Positions 19,990 through 30,091 of a stretch of DNA of 39,628 nucleotides are shown here, piece after piece; the stretch's first letter is position 1, and each line of letters opens with the position of its first letter. The position numbers and the translations under genes were made by a program. The stretch comes from Candidatus Faecisoma merdavium (GTDB lineage Bacteria; Bacillota_I; Bacilli_A; RF39; UBA660), in NCBI GenBank assembly GCA_018716405.1, contig DVJX01000048.1:1-39628 (forward strand), written 5' to 3'. The notes beneath the pieces are model-generated. The model was not told the DNA's origin and searched no databases. It worked only from the letters and a program-made list of their open reading frames with translations.

Positions 19990-20002
19990 CTGATGTATTT
20001 TT
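19973..20002. terminator. Bidirectional terminator containing both convergent stop codons
   Basis: AAAAATACATCA-ATTAAC-TGATGTATTTTT; stop of the 234-aa ORF at 19987-19989 and of rnj at 19982-19984. Confidence 0.8.
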
Positions 20003-21640
20003 GTTTTTTATTTCCATGATAACAGGTAAAATTATAGGATTTCTACCAGTTTTATTATAAATATAATCTGATAATTCAGAAATAATTATTGATTTAAATT
20101 CTGATGTATTTTTATTTTGAATAATATTTAATGTTTTATTTTCTATATCATGCAATAATTCCATATTATCATTTACTAAAACAAAACCACGAGTAGTAAC
20201 AGTTGGATTACTAATTAATTTATTATTTTTTAACGGTATTGTAATAATAACTATACCATCTTGGCTCATTGCTTTTCTTTCTTTCATTACAACATTATTA
20301 ATATCCCCAATTTTATTACCATCTACATAAGAATTTCCTGTTTCAATCTTTTCACCTATTTTTATTTTACCATTTTTAAGTTCTAGAGTATCCCCATTAC
20401 TTAATACGAAAGTATTTTGCTTTGGAATATCACACATAATACCAATATCTGCGTGTTTTTTAAGCATTCTATATTCTCCATGAACAGGCATAAAATATTT
20501 AGGTTTAATTAATCTTATCATTAATTTTAATTCTTCTTCACTAGCATGACCAGATGTATGAACATCTGATAATGATGTATTTGTATATACTTTAACACCT
20601 TTTAAATATAATTTGTTGATTGTTCTAGAAATACTTACAGCATTGCCAGGAATTGTAGAAGAAGAAAATATAACAGTATCATTTCCTTTTAATTTTATTT
20701 GTCTATGATTTCCATTTGCAATTCTACTCAAAGCAGCAAGTGGTTCTCCTTGTGAACCGGTACATAATAAACATACTTTATGATCAGGCATACTATTTGC
20801 TTCTTCAGGCGTTATAAATATTTCTTTATTTTTTATGTATCCGCCTTCTATAGATATTTCGATATTATTGTTCATACTACGACCAAAAATAGCTATTTTT
20901 CTATTATTTCTTTTACATGTATCAACAATATGTTTAAGTCTATAAATATTAGAAGCAAATGTTGCAATAATAATTCTACCATGATGTTTTTTGAAAATAT
21001 CAGATAATGCTTCATCAACTTTTGATTCACTAATTGAAAATCCAGAATTTAATGCATTTGTACTATCACTGAATAGTAAAGTAACGCCTTTTTTTCCTAT
21101 TTCAGCCATTTTGTGAATATTAGCCATAGGTCCAATTGGTGTTAAATCAAATTTAAAATCTCCAGTAGTTACAATGTTTCCATTAGGTGTATGAATACAT
21201 ATTCCATGACTATCTGGAATAGAGTGTGTTGTCATAAAAAATTCAACCATCATATGTTTAAATTTAATTTTTGATTGTTCATTATAAACAAATAAATTTT
21301 TATATTGAATTTTTCTTTCTTCTAATTTTCTTTTAATCAAACCAATTGCTTGATTAGGAGCATATATGAATGGAATATTTACATTTTGTAATAAAAATGG
21401 AATAGCTCCTATATGATCTTCATGACCATGAGTTATAAATAAAGCTTTAATTTTTCGTTCATTTTTTTTCAAAAAGGTAAAATCAGGTATTATATAATCA
21501 ACGCCTATAACATCATCAGGAAAAGTAACTCCAGCGTCTATTATGATTATTTCATTTTCATGCATTACGCAGTACATGTTTTTTCCAACTTCGCCTAAGC
21601 CACCTAAAGCAAACACTTTAGTTACACTTTCTTTAAACAT
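19982..21640 (-). CDS. rnj: Ribonuclease J
   Basis: Metallo-beta-lactamase motif FITHGHEDHIGAIPF; GDFKFDLTPIGP; FSDSTNALNSGFSISE; TSGHASEEELKLMIRLIKPKYFMPVHGEYRML. Start at 21640 behind AGGAGG. Confidence 0.95.
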   Translation of the reverse strand: MFKESVTKVFALGGLGEVGKNMYCVMHENEIIIIDAGVTFPDDVIGVDYIIPDFTFLKKNERKIKALFITHGHEDHIGAIPFLLQNVNIPFIYAPNQAIGLIKRKLEERKIQYKNLFVYNEQSKIKFKHMMVEFFMTTHSIPDSHGICIHTPNGNIVTTGDFKFDLTPIGPMANIHKMAEIGKKGVTLLFSDSTNALNSGFSISESKVDEALSDIFKKHHGRIIIATFASNIYRLKHIVDTCKRNNRKIAIFGRSMNNNIEISIEGGYIKNKEIFITPEEANSMPDHKVCLLCTGSQGEPLAALSRIANGNHRQIKLKGNDTVIFSSSTIPGNAVSISRTINKLYLKGVKVYTNTSLSDVHTSGHASEEELKLMIRLIKPKYFMPVHGEYRMLKKHADIGIMCDIPKQNTFVLSNGDTLELKNGKIKIGEKIETGNSYVDGNKIGDINNVVMKERKAMSQDGIVIITIPLKNNKLISNPTVTTRGFVLVNDNMELLHDIENKTLNIIQNKNTSEFKSIIISELSDYIYNKTGRNPIILPVIMEIKNKNTSVN

Positions 21641-21673
21641 AATTTCCTCCTTTCTTAAGAATTTGACTTTATA

Positions 21674-21702
21674 ATTATACATTGTTTAGTCATTTTTGTC
21701 AA
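21674..21702 (-). promoter_or_regulatory. rnj promoter
   Basis: On minus strand: TTGACA (21702-21697), 17-nt spacer, TATAAT (21679-21674). Confidence 0.8.
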
Positions 21703-21754
21703 AAAAAATATACACCGTTATTTTTTTATGCTATAATTTTATTGGGTGAGATAT

Positions 21755-22726
21755 ATGGGATTATTTGATAAATTTAAAAATATATTTACAAATAAAAAAG
21801 AAGCTGTAGCTTATCAAGAAGGATTAGAAAAAACAAGCAAAGAATTTGTTAATAAAATTAATTTATTAAGTAATAAATATAAAAAAGTAAGTGAGGAATA
21901 TTTTGAAGAATTAGAAGAAATATTTATTATGGCTGATATTGGCGTTGAGACTGTTATTAAATTTATTGATAAATTAAAAAGAAGAGTAAAAAAAGAAAAT
22001 ATAGTTGATTCTAAGGATTTAATGGATATTATAATAGATGAAATGTTTATTATATATGTTAATAATGACATTATTGTTAATAAAATCAATTATGTAGAAA
22101 ATGGACCAACTGTTATATTATTTGTTGGTGTTAATGGAGTAGGGAAAACTACTAGTATAGGTAAAATTGCTTATAAATTAAAAAATCAAGGTAAAAAAGT
22201 ATTATTAGTAGCTGGGGATACTTTTAGAGCAGGTGCAGTTGAACAAATAATTGAATGGGGTAATAAGACTAATTGTGATGTCGTTTATAGCGATAATAAA
22301 GATGCATCCAGTGTTATATATGATGGATTAGAAAAAGCAAAAAAAGAAAATTATGATGTTGTTTTGATTGATACAGCAGGAAGACTTCAAAATAAAGTTA
22401 ATTTAATGAACGAATTAGATAAAATAAATAAAGTAATTGGTAAATTAATACCGAACGCTCCTCATGAAACACTACTAGTTATTGATGCAACAACAGGTCA
22501 AAATGGTATTAGTCAAGCAAAAAGTTTTAAAGAAATAACTAATATAACTGGAATTGTATTAACTAAATTAGATGGAACTGCAAAAGGTGGAATAGTTTTA
22601 GCAATAAAGGAAAATGTTGGAATACCAGTTAAATTTATTGGATTGGGTGAAAAAGAAGAAGATTTAAGAGTCTTTGATATTGAAAAATATATATATGGAT
22701 TATTTGGAGGTAGTCATGAAAAATAA
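21755..22726 (+). CDS. ftsY: Signal recognition particle receptor FtsY
   Basis: GVNGVGKTTSIGKIAYKLK, AGDTFRAGAVEQ, LIDTAGRLQNKVNLMNEL, TKLDGTAKGGIVL. Confidence 0.95.
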   Translation: MGLFDKFKNIFTNKKEAVAYQEGLEKTSKEFVNKINLLSNKYKKVSEEYFEELEEIFIMADIGVETVIKFIDKLKRRVKKENIVDSKDLMDIIIDEMFIIYVNNDIIVNKINYVENGPTVILFVGVNGVGKTTSIGKIAYKLKNQGKKVLLVAGDTFRAGAVEQIIEWGNKTNCDVVYSDNKDASSVIYDGLEKAKKENYDVVLIDTAGRLQNKVNLMNELDKINKVIGKLIPNAPHETLLVIDATTGQNGISQAKSFKEITNITGIVLTKLDGTAKGGIVLAIKENVGIPVKFIGLGEKEEDLRVFDIEKYIYGLFGGSHEK

Positions 22727-22970
22727 ATTAGATATAGATGTTATAGAACAAATAACAATTTTATTACAAATTGCTTTATCTATTTTTTTGATATCTTTTG
22801 GGATTGCTAGTTTTTATGAAAAAGAATTATTTATAATATGTCAAATATTAATAGGACTATTAATGTTTGCAATAGGGTATAATAATCATAAAATATATAA
22901 AAGAAAATATATGACACCTGTTTATTTTGGTCTAGGTATCGTTATAATATTAACATCATTATTTAGTTAA
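22716..22970 (+). CDS. Small membrane protein (hypothetical)
   Basis: 84-aa hydrophobic ORF; ATG at 22716 after GGAGG, overlapping the ftsY end by 11 nt. Confidence 0.65.
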   Translation: MKNKLDIDVIEQITILLQIALSIFLISFGIASFYEKELFIICQILIGLLMFAIGYNNHKIYKRKYMTPVYFGLGIVIILTSLFS

Positions 22971-22971
22971 T

Positions 22972-23262
22972 ATGGAAAATCAAATATTATTATGTATTTT
23001 ATATGATTATTATGCAGAACTGTTAACACCTAAACAAAGAAATTATTTTAAAGATTATTATTTTGAAAATTTTACACTAAGTGAAATGAGTGAAAATTAT
23101 GATATTAGTAGAAATGCTATTCATAAAAATTTAAAAGAAACAGAAGAAAAATTATTTTATTATGAAGAAAAATTAAAATTATATGAAAAAAATAAAAAAA
23201 TAAAAAAAATCATCTATGAATTAGATGATGATATAAAAAACAAAATATTAGAATTAATTTAA
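22972..23262 (+). CDS. ylxM: YlxM/p13-like HTH protein
   Basis: LLTPKQRNYFKDYYFENFTLSEMSENYDISRNAIHKNLKETEEKL; downstream of ftsY. Confidence 0.85.
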   Translation: MENQILLCILYDYYAELLTPKQRNYFKDYYFENFTLSEMSENYDISRNAIHKNLKETEEKLFYYEEKLKLYEKNKKIKKIIYELDDDIKNKILELI

Positions 23263-23484
23263 AATTTCTATTTCATTAAATAATTCTTTAACATCAATAT
23301 TTAATGCTTTAGCTATTTTACTAAAAGTATTAAATGTGATGTTTTTAAATTCTTTACCAGATTCTATTTGCTTTATATAAGAAACACTCAAATCAGACTT
23401 TTCAGCTAATTGTTCCTGAGTCATATTTGACTTTAATCTAAAATATTTTATATTTTTTACTAAAATTGTATAATCATTTGACAT
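23254..23484 (-). CDS. XRE-family HTH regulator A
   Basis: FRLKSNMTQEQLAEKSDLSVSYIKQIESGKEFKNITFNTFSKIAKALNIDVKELF. Confidence 0.85.
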   Translation of the reverse strand: MSNDYTILVKNIKYFRLKSNMTQEQLAEKSDLSVSYIKQIESGKEFKNITFNTFSKIAKALNIDVKELFNEIEILN

Positions 23485-23495
23485 TATATCACCTC

Positions 23496-23512
23496 TTGGT
23501 AAAAATTACCAA
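23496..23512. promoter_or_regulatory. Palindrome in regulator A promoter/leader
   Basis: TTGGTAA-AAA-TTACCAA between the minus-strand TATAAT and the AGGTGA RBS. Confidence 0.55.
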
Positions 23513-23543
23513 TTATATTTTCTCATAAATTTTAACATTTTGC

Positions 23544-23562
23544 AGTACACTATTAGTGCACT
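23544..23562. promoter_or_regulatory. 19-bp dyad in regulator B promoter
   Basis: AGTACACTATTAGTGCACT; upstream of extended -10 TGATATAAT (23569-23574), covering the -35 position. Confidence 0.55.
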
Positions 23563-23594
23563 TTGTGATATAATTAATAACAAGGAGTTGTAAC

Positions 23595-23804
23595 ATGAAC
23601 TTAAAATTAAAAGAAGCAAGAATAAAAAAAGGTTATACTGCTAAATATATGGCAGAACAATTAAATATAAGTAAGCCTTTTTATTCACAATTAGAAAATG
23701 ATAGAAGAACTTTGTCTTATATTATGGCAATCAAAATAGCTGATATTCTAAAAACAAAACCTGATAAATTATTTTATGATGATTTTAAAGAAAGAATGAA
23801 ATAA
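23595..23804 (+). CDS. XRE-family HTH regulator B
   Basis: LKEARIKKGYTAKYMAEQLNISKPFYSQLENDRRTLSYIMAIKIADILKTKPDKLF. Confidence 0.85.
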   Translation: MNLKLKEARIKKGYTAKYMAEQLNISKPFYSQLENDRRTLSYIMAIKIADILKTKPDKLFYDDFKERMK

Positions 23805-23862
23805 TTCTTTTTTTTATTTATAAAATATGTTATTATATAGTTTAAGAAATGGAGTTGATGAT

Positions 23863-25116
23863 ATGGTTAATTCATTATTACCTTTAGATAATTTTTATGT
23901 TGTTAATAAAACTATCTTAGATGACCAAGACCGTTTAACTCTAACTCTTTTGTATCAACCAATAATTGGTAGTATTGCTGTTAGTTTATATTTAACTTTA
24001 TGGAGTTTTTTGGATAAAAATAAAATAACTTCTACTAGTAATACACATAATGACTTGGTTGTTAGTATGCAATTAAAATTAGAAGATATTAAAGAAGCAA
24101 AAGATAAATTAGAAGCAATAGGATTAATTAAAACATATTTAAAAAAAGGTGATGTTAATAATTATGTATATGAACTATATGGACCATTATCCGCTTTTGA
24201 ATTTATTAATAATCCAATTTTAAATACTGCTTTATATAATAATATCAATAAAAAAGAATATAAAAGAATAATCGATTCATTTACAATTCCTAAAATAGAT
24301 TTAAAAGATTATAAAAATGTTTCATGTAATTTTAAAGATGTTTTCAGTTTTGTTAGTACTGATAAAATAGAAACTAAAAATATAAAAAAAGTTAATCATT
24401 TAGATTTATCTTTTGAACCGACCATTAATTTTAATGAGTTATTAAGTTTAATCCCAGAAGAAATGCTTAATGTAAGAAGCATATCTAAATCTGATAGAGA
24501 ATTAATTTATCAATTATCATTTATTTATAATTTAAATAATGAAGCAATGAGTGAAGTATTAAGAAATAGTATTGTTGATAGAAAAATAGACATGGAAGTG
24601 TTAAAACAAAATTGTCGTAGTTTTTATAAATTTGAACACAAAGGAAAAATACCTAAAATAGTATTTCAAGATGATGTTTCTTCGTTTAAAGAAATTAATA
24701 CAAGAAAAGATAAATTAATTAATCAATTTGAAACAACTAATCCTTATGAATTTTTGGCTTTAAAACAAGACTCTAAACCTACTGTTAAAGATTTGGAAAT
24801 AATTGAATATTTAATGATTGAGCAAAAATTAAACCCAGGAGTAATAAATGTTTTAATTGATTATGTTTTAAAAATAAATAATAATAAATTAGTAAGAGGA
24901 TTTGTTGAACAAATAGCTGTTCAATGGAAAAGAAGTAAAATTGAAACAGTATCTGATGCAATGGAATTTGCTTTAAAAGAATATGATCAAAAAAACACTA
25001 AAAAAGTTAAAGTTACTAAAAAAGAAAAAATTCCTAATTGGGTTAATCAAGATGTACAAGAAGAAATGTTATCCGATGAAGAATTAAAACAATTTGAAAG
25101 TGAGTTGGGTAGATGA
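23863..25116 (+). CDS. dnaB: Replication initiation/membrane attachment protein DnaB (Gram-positive type)
   Basis: Size, DnaB/DnaD-like C-terminal helices (PTVKDLEIIEYLMIEQKLNPGVINVLIDYVLKINNNKLVRGFVEQIAVQWKRSKIETVSDAMEF), and position just before dnaI. Start at 23863 after GGAG. Confidence 0.85.
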   Translation: MVNSLLPLDNFYVVNKTILDDQDRLTLTLLYQPIIGSIAVSLYLTLWSFLDKNKITSTSNTHNDLVVSMQLKLEDIKEAKDKLEAIGLIKTYLKKGDVNNYVYELYGPLSAFEFINNPILNTALYNNINKKEYKRIIDSFTIPKIDLKDYKNVSCNFKDVFSFVSTDKIETKNIKKVNHLDLSFEPTINFNELLSLIPEEMLNVRSISKSDRELIYQLSFIYNLNNEAMSEVLRNSIVDRKIDMEVLKQNCRSFYKFEHKGKIPKIVFQDDVSSFKEINTRKDKLINQFETTNPYEFLALKQDSKPTVKDLEIIEYLMIEQKLNPGVINVLIDYVLKINNNKLVRGFVEQIAVQWKRSKIETVSDAMEFALKEYDQKNTKKVKVTKKEKIPNWVNQDVQEEMLSDEELKQFESELGR

Positions 25117-26003
25117 TAAGATTAAGTGATAATATAAAATGTGATATGGATGATTTAAAAAAATCGTATAATGAAGCATTAAAAAATAAAGATTTTAAAG
25201 ATTTTATTAGTAAATTAAAATCTGATGATAATGTGTTAATGAAATATACATCAACATTAGAGGAGTGTAGCCTAGAATATAATAACTGTTTAAATTGTAA
25301 GGGATTAAAAGAATGTCAAAATCAATTAAAAGGATATGCTTACCTACCTAAAGTAGTTGGTAAAAATATAACATTTCATTTCAAACCTTGTAAATATAAA
25401 TTAAATAATGATAAAAAATATGCTTATTCTAAAAATGTAAAATATTATAATTTGCCTAAAAGCTATTTAGATGCAACATGGGATAAGGTAGATAAAAGAC
25501 TAGTTAGTAGAAAAGAAACAATTATTTGGTTAAATAATTTTATTAATAATCCAACTAATAAAGGATTATATTTAACTGGCAATTTTGGCTGTGGAAAAAC
25601 ATTTTTAGTTGTAGCTACATTTAACGAATTAGCTAAAAAAAATATTAAAAGTGCAATTATATTTTGGCCAGAATTTTTAAGAGATTTAAAGTCATCATTT
25701 GAAACTGATTATGAAGAAAAAATGGAATATGTTAAAAATGTGCCTTTATTATTGATTGATGATTTAGGTGCAGAAACGGCTACATCTTGGTCAAGAGATG
25801 AAATATTATGTCCAATATTACAACATCGTATGGATAATAATTTATCTACTTTTATAACATCTAATTTACCAATTGATTCTTTAGAACAACACTTATCACA
25901 GACTAAAGATGGAGTAGAATTAATTAAAGCAAAAAGAATAATTGAAAGAATTAAACATTTAACTGATGAAATAGAAATGATTAGTAAAAATATGAGAAAC
26001 TGA
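25113..26003 (+). CDS. dnaI: Primosomal helicase loader DnaI
   Basis: Cys-containing N-terminal region; GLYLTGNFGCGKTFLVVATFNELAKK; LLIDDLGAE; FITSNLPIDSLEQHL. Confidence 0.92.
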   Translation: MIRLSDNIKCDMDDLKKSYNEALKNKDFKDFISKLKSDDNVLMKYTSTLEECSLEYNNCLNCKGLKECQNQLKGYAYLPKVVGKNITFHFKPCKYKLNNDKKYAYSKNVKYYNLPKSYLDATWDKVDKRLVSRKETIIWLNNFINNPTNKGLYLTGNFGCGKTFLVVATFNELAKKNIKSAIIFWPEFLRDLKSSFETDYEEKMEYVKNVPLLLIDDLGAETATSWSRDEILCPILQHRMDNNLSTFITSNLPIDSLEQHLSQTKDGVELIKAKRIIERIKHLTDEIEMISKNMRN

Positions 26004-26019
26004 TATTTGTAAATGTAAT

Positions 26020-26048
26020 TTGACTTAGTTTTAGTTTTAATGTATTAT
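26020..26048 (+). promoter_or_regulatory. Promoter upstream of acyltransferase gene
   Basis: TTGACT, 17-nt spacer, TATTAT. Confidence 0.55.
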
Positions 26049-26075
26049 ACTTAACAATATGTATGGGGGATTTGT

Positions 26076-27194
26076 ATGAAAAATATTTTTATTAGTGAAA
26101 TGCATGAAAAAGATGTTGAAAATTTTACTTCTGATTTTGGATTGTTTTTAAGACGTGTATCTGATAAACCATTTAAACATATGTGTAATTTATTTACTAA
26201 TGCTAATATTATTTATCAAAACTATGGTAAGGGATTGTCAGATGAAGAATATTTTAGAAATTTAACTAATATATATGAGCCTTTAAATAATAAAAATATT
26301 AGTCCAGACAAGAACAATATTATTGTTGAAAGATATCCAGAATTAGATGATGAGCCATATATTTTTGTGTGCAATCATACCACACCAGAAGATATAGAAA
26401 CTGTTTTAAATATAATAGATAGAAATGCTTATTTAGTTTTAGGGTCAATAGAATCTTTAAAATACAATCCTGAAATGTATTTAACTTGGTTAAATGGTAT
26501 GATTCCATTTGATATTTTAGATGATAATCAAAGAAAAATTGTTTTAGAAAAGATGATTAGAGTTTTAAAAACTAACAGTATATTAATTTTCCCTGAAGGA
26601 TCTCATAATTATAGTCCTAATAATTTGGTTAATAAATTGTTTACAGGCCCTGTGAATTTATCTTTAAAAACAGGAAGAAAAATTGTTATAATAACAATGA
26701 TAAAAGATTTTGAAAATAATATTTCTTATATTGATGTAGGAAATCCAATTGATTTAAATAATATAAATTTGTTTGAAGAATTAAAAAAACAATCAGAAAA
26801 AGATTATGTTGAAGAATTAACTGCTTATATTAGGGATAAAATGGCTACTGCTGTTTACTATTTAATTTCAAGACATTTTAAACAATTAAAAAAGAATGAT
26901 TATAAAAATATTGAAGAATATTTAAGAATGAAAAAAATAAAGTATGCTTTTGAAAAGTTGAAGTGGAATCATGATGTTTTTGATGCTGAATATTTGATTA
27001 GGAAAACAAAAGAAGATAGAGAATATGAAGATATATTAGAAAGTATGGTAAATTTAACTTTAAATCCTAATGCTCATATAGGTGGAAATAAATATTGGAT
27101 TTTAAAGTTAATTGATTATTTAAATAAAGATACTATATATCGTATGAGAGAGTATTGGCAGGAATCAAATAAAGTTTTAAGAAAAGTTAAATAG
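26076..27194 (+). CDS. PlsC/LPLAT-like acyltransferase-domain protein
   Basis: NHTTPEDIE (H-x4-D) and IFPEGSHN (FPEG) acyltransferase motifs. Confidence 0.7.
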   Translation: MKNIFISEMHEKDVENFTSDFGLFLRRVSDKPFKHMCNLFTNANIIYQNYGKGLSDEEYFRNLTNIYEPLNNKNISPDKNNIIVERYPELDDEPYIFVCNHTTPEDIETVLNIIDRNAYLVLGSIESLKYNPEMYLTWLNGMIPFDILDDNQRKIVLEKMIRVLKTNSILIFPEGSHNYSPNNLVNKLFTGPVNLSLKTGRKIVIITMIKDFENNISYIDVGNPIDLNNINLFEELKKQSEKDYVEELTAYIRDKMATAVYYLISRHFKQLKKNDYKNIEEYLRMKKIKYAFEKLKWNHDVFDAEYLIRKTKEDREYEDILESMVNLTLNPNAHIGGNKYWILKLIDYLNKDTIYRMREYWQESNKVLRKVK

Positions 27195-27244
27195 TATTAA
27201 TTTTTCTTTTTTTTATGGTACAATATACTTAAGGTGGTGTAATT

Positions 27245-29137
27245 ATGATTGAGTTTGAAATACCTTTTGTTTGCTTAATATTTACTCTTCTTATTGCTAT
27301 AGTATTTTTTAAAAAGAAAAAAGTAAAACTAGAAGAAAATTATTATTATAAAAATGTGTTAATTTTTACCTTATTGGTTAATATAACAAATTTTGTTTCA
27401 CATTATGGTGCAAGTATATATTTAGTTGATAATGTAAATCATTGGTATGCTAATATATTTGCTCTTATAAATAAATTAGGATCATTATTTATTGTTATAA
27501 TTACATTTAATGTTTTGTGTTATATTTTATACATAAGTTTTAAAAATTATCGAAAAAAATTTAAATTGTATAAAGTTATAAATTATATTTTTTATTTTAT
27601 TGTTGGTATTTTAATTTTTATATTAGATTTTAAAGTTATTAAACAAGGAGAAATAACGAGTGGTACTGGTAGTTCTGTTATGTTTTCTTTTGGTATAGTA
27701 TTTTTCAACCTATTTGTATCGTTTATTATTTCGCTAATAAATATTAAAAAATTTGATAAAAGATATTATTCAATATTTATAATCATTCCAATAATATTTT
27801 TATTAGGATTATTTGTTTTATATCATCCAGAATTTAATATATATGACTTAATATTGTGTTTATTATGTTATCTTATGTACTTTACTATTGAAAATCCTGA
27901 TTTGAAAACTATTATCGAGTTAAATATGGCTAAGGAAAATGCTGAGAAAGCTAATCGAGCAAAATCTGATTTTTTATCAAGCATGAGTCATGAAATAAGA
28001 ACGCCTTTAAATGCTATTGTTGGGTTATCTGAGGATATTGCCACTTACAAAGATAAGTTGCCACTAGAAGTACATGATGATATTGAAGATATTAAATCTG
28101 CTTCTCAAACTTTACTTGAAATAATTGGAAATATATTGGACATAAATAAAATTGAATCAGAAAAAATGGAAATAATTGAAGTTCCATACAATTTTAAAGA
28201 AGAAATTATAAGTATGTGTCGTGTAACTATAACTAAAATAGATGGAAAAGATATAAAATTTAAATTAAACATAGCTGATGATATTCCATATGAATTAATT
28301 GGAGATAAAGTTCGCATTAAACAAATTATTAATAATCTGTTAAGTAATTCTATAAAATATACTTTAAAAGGCGAAATTAATTTAAATGTAAAATGTATTA
28401 ATAATTATGAAAAAAAGTTTACAACTTTAATAATATCATGTCAAGATACAGGAAGGGGAATAAAACCAGAATATATTAATAAATTATTTGATAAATTTGA
28501 AAGATTAGATGTAGAAAAAAATACTACCGTTGAAGGGACAGGCTTAGGACTTGCAATAACAAAAAAATTAGTTGAAATGATGGGTGGAAAAATTAACGTT
28601 CAATCACAATATAATATAGGCTCAATATTTATAGTTCAAATACCACAAAAAATTAGTTTGATTGAAAAACCGATATCTGAAAAAGATTTAGATGTACAAA
28701 ATATTAATCAAATTAATATATTAAAAAATGATGAAACTAAAATTCCTACACCATCACAAAATGGTAATAAAAAAATTCTTATAGTAGATGATAATAAATT
28801 AAATATTAAGGTTGCTATCAAATTATTAAAAGATTTTAATTATGAAATAGATTCATGTTATGATGGAATTGAGTGTTTAAAAAAAATTGAAGATGGAAAT
28901 ATATATGATTTGATATTAATGGATATTATGATGCCAAATATGAATGGTGAGGAATGTCTTTTAAAATTAAAAGGACTAGATTCATTTAAAACACCAGTTA
29001 TTGCTTTAACTGCTGATGCGATATCTGGTGCAGAACAAAAATATAAATCACTTGGATTTATTGATTATATTTCTAAACCATTTTCCAAAGAACAGATAAA
29101 AAATAAATTAGATAAAATATTTAATGATAGTAATTAA
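27245..29137 (+). CDS. Hybrid sensor histidine kinase with multi-TM N-terminus and C-terminal receiver domain
   Basis: Multiple TM segments; H-box [24 protein letters not shown] and GTGLGLAI ATPase boxes; receiver DDNKLN...LILMDIMMP...TADA...KPF. Confidence 0.92.
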   Translation: MIEFEIPFVCLIFTLLIAIVFFKKKKVKLEENYYYKNVLIFTLLVNITNFVSHYGASIYLVDNVNHWYANIFALINKLGSLFIVIITFNVLCYILYISFKNYRKKFKLYKVINYIFYFIVGILIFILDFKVIKQGEITSGTGSSVMFSFGIVFFNLFVSFIISLINIKKFDKRYYSIFIIIPIIFLLGLFVLYHPEFNIYDLILCLLCYLMYFTIENPDLKTIIELNMAKENAEKANRAKSDFLSSMSHEIRTPLNAIVGLSEDIATYKDKLPLEVHDDIEDIKSASQTLLEIIGNILDINKIESEKMEIIEVPYNFKEEIISMCRVTITKIDGKDIKFKLNIADDIPYELIGDKVRIKQIINNLLSNSIKYTLKGEINLNVKCINNYEKKFTTLIISCQDTGRGIKPEYINKLFDKFERLDVEKNTTVEGTGLGLAITKKLVEMMGGKINVQSQYNIGSIFIVQIPQKISLIEKPISEKDLDVQNINQINILKNDETKIPTPSQNGNKKILIVDDNKLNIKVAIKLLKDFNYEIDSCYDGIECLKKIEDGNIYDLILMDIMMPNMNGEECLLKLKGLDSFKTPVIALTADAISGAEQKYKSLGFIDYISKPFSKEQIKNKLDKIFNDSN

Positions 29138-29233
29138 TAAAAATGGATATTTAATTTGGGTATTTCTAATAAAAATGCCTTTTTATATGGTATAATAACT
29201 ATTGTTATTTATGATTATATGAGGTGGTAAAAA

Positions 29234-30091
29234 ATGATTAAAGGAAAACCATTTGTAAAATGGGCTGGAGGAAAAAGACAAATTATAGATAAATTGAAAC
29301 AATATGTTCCAGATGAATTTAATACTTATTATGAACCATTTGTTGGTGGGGGTGCTTTATTATTTGAATTATCTCCTAAAAACGCAGTTATTAATGATTA
29401 TAATAAAGAACTTATGAATGTATATGAATGTATTAAAGATTATAAAAAATTTGAATCTATGTGTAAAGAGTTAAATCACCATGAAACTATGCATTCTGAA
29501 GATTATTATTATGAAATTAGAAATTTGGATAGAGATAAAAAGAAATTTAGTAAATTGGCTGATTATAAAAGAGCTGCTAGAACTATTTATCTTAATAAAT
29601 CTTGTTTTAATGGACTATATAGAGTAAATAGTAAAAACGAATTTAATGTCCCTTTTGGAAAGAAAAATAAAGTTAATACTTACGAAGGACAAAATCTAGG
29701 AATTATATGTGGTTTTTTAAACTATAACAATATTACATTATTATCTGTTGATTTTGAAGAAGCAGTGAAAGATGCTAAAAAAGGAGATTTTATTTATTTT
29801 GATCCTCCGTATGATTCTGACACTAACACTTTTAATAGTTATACTGAAGATGGATTTGATAAAGAAGAGCAAAAAAGACTTGCAGAAGTATTTAAAAATT
29901 TGGATAAAAGAGGTTGTTATGTAATGTTATCAAATCATAATACAACTTTGGTTAATGAATTATATAAAGATTATAATATTCATGTTATTGAAGCTAAAAG
30001 AAATATTAATGCTAATGGGAAAAAAAGAGGAAAAGTAGAAGAAGTAATTATTACTAATTTTGAAAACAAGAGGGGATTCAATAATGAATGA
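29234..30091 (+). CDS. dpnM: DNA adenine methylase, DpnM/Dam type (GATC predicted)
   Basis: PFVKWAGGKRQI, YYEPFVGGGALLFEL, DFIYFDPPYDSDTNTFNSYTEDGF. Confidence 0.93.
   Translation: MIKGKPFVKWAGGKRQIIDKLKQYVPDEFNTYYEPFVGGGALLFELSPKNAVINDYNKELMNVYECIKDYKKFESMCKELNHHETMHSEDYYYEIRNLDRDKKKFSKLADYKRAARTIYLNKSCFNGLYRVNSKNEFNVPFGKKNKVNTYEGQNLGIICGFLNYNNITLLSVDFEEAVKDAKKGDFIYFDPPYDSDTNTFNSYTEDGFDKEEQKRLAEVFKNLDKRGCYVMLSNHNTTLVNELYKDYNIHVIEAKRNINANGKKRGKVEEVIITNFENKRGFNNE

Noticed and set aside
20780-21007. Plus-strand 75-aa ORF within rnj
   Set aside because: Antisense to a strongly conserved gene; no RBS or family.
29134-29180. Short direct repeat TAATAAAAATG upstream of dpnM, as a possible insertion scar
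   Set aside because: Only about 11 nt in very AT-rich sequence; expected by chance and no matching copy was seen downstream of the operon.
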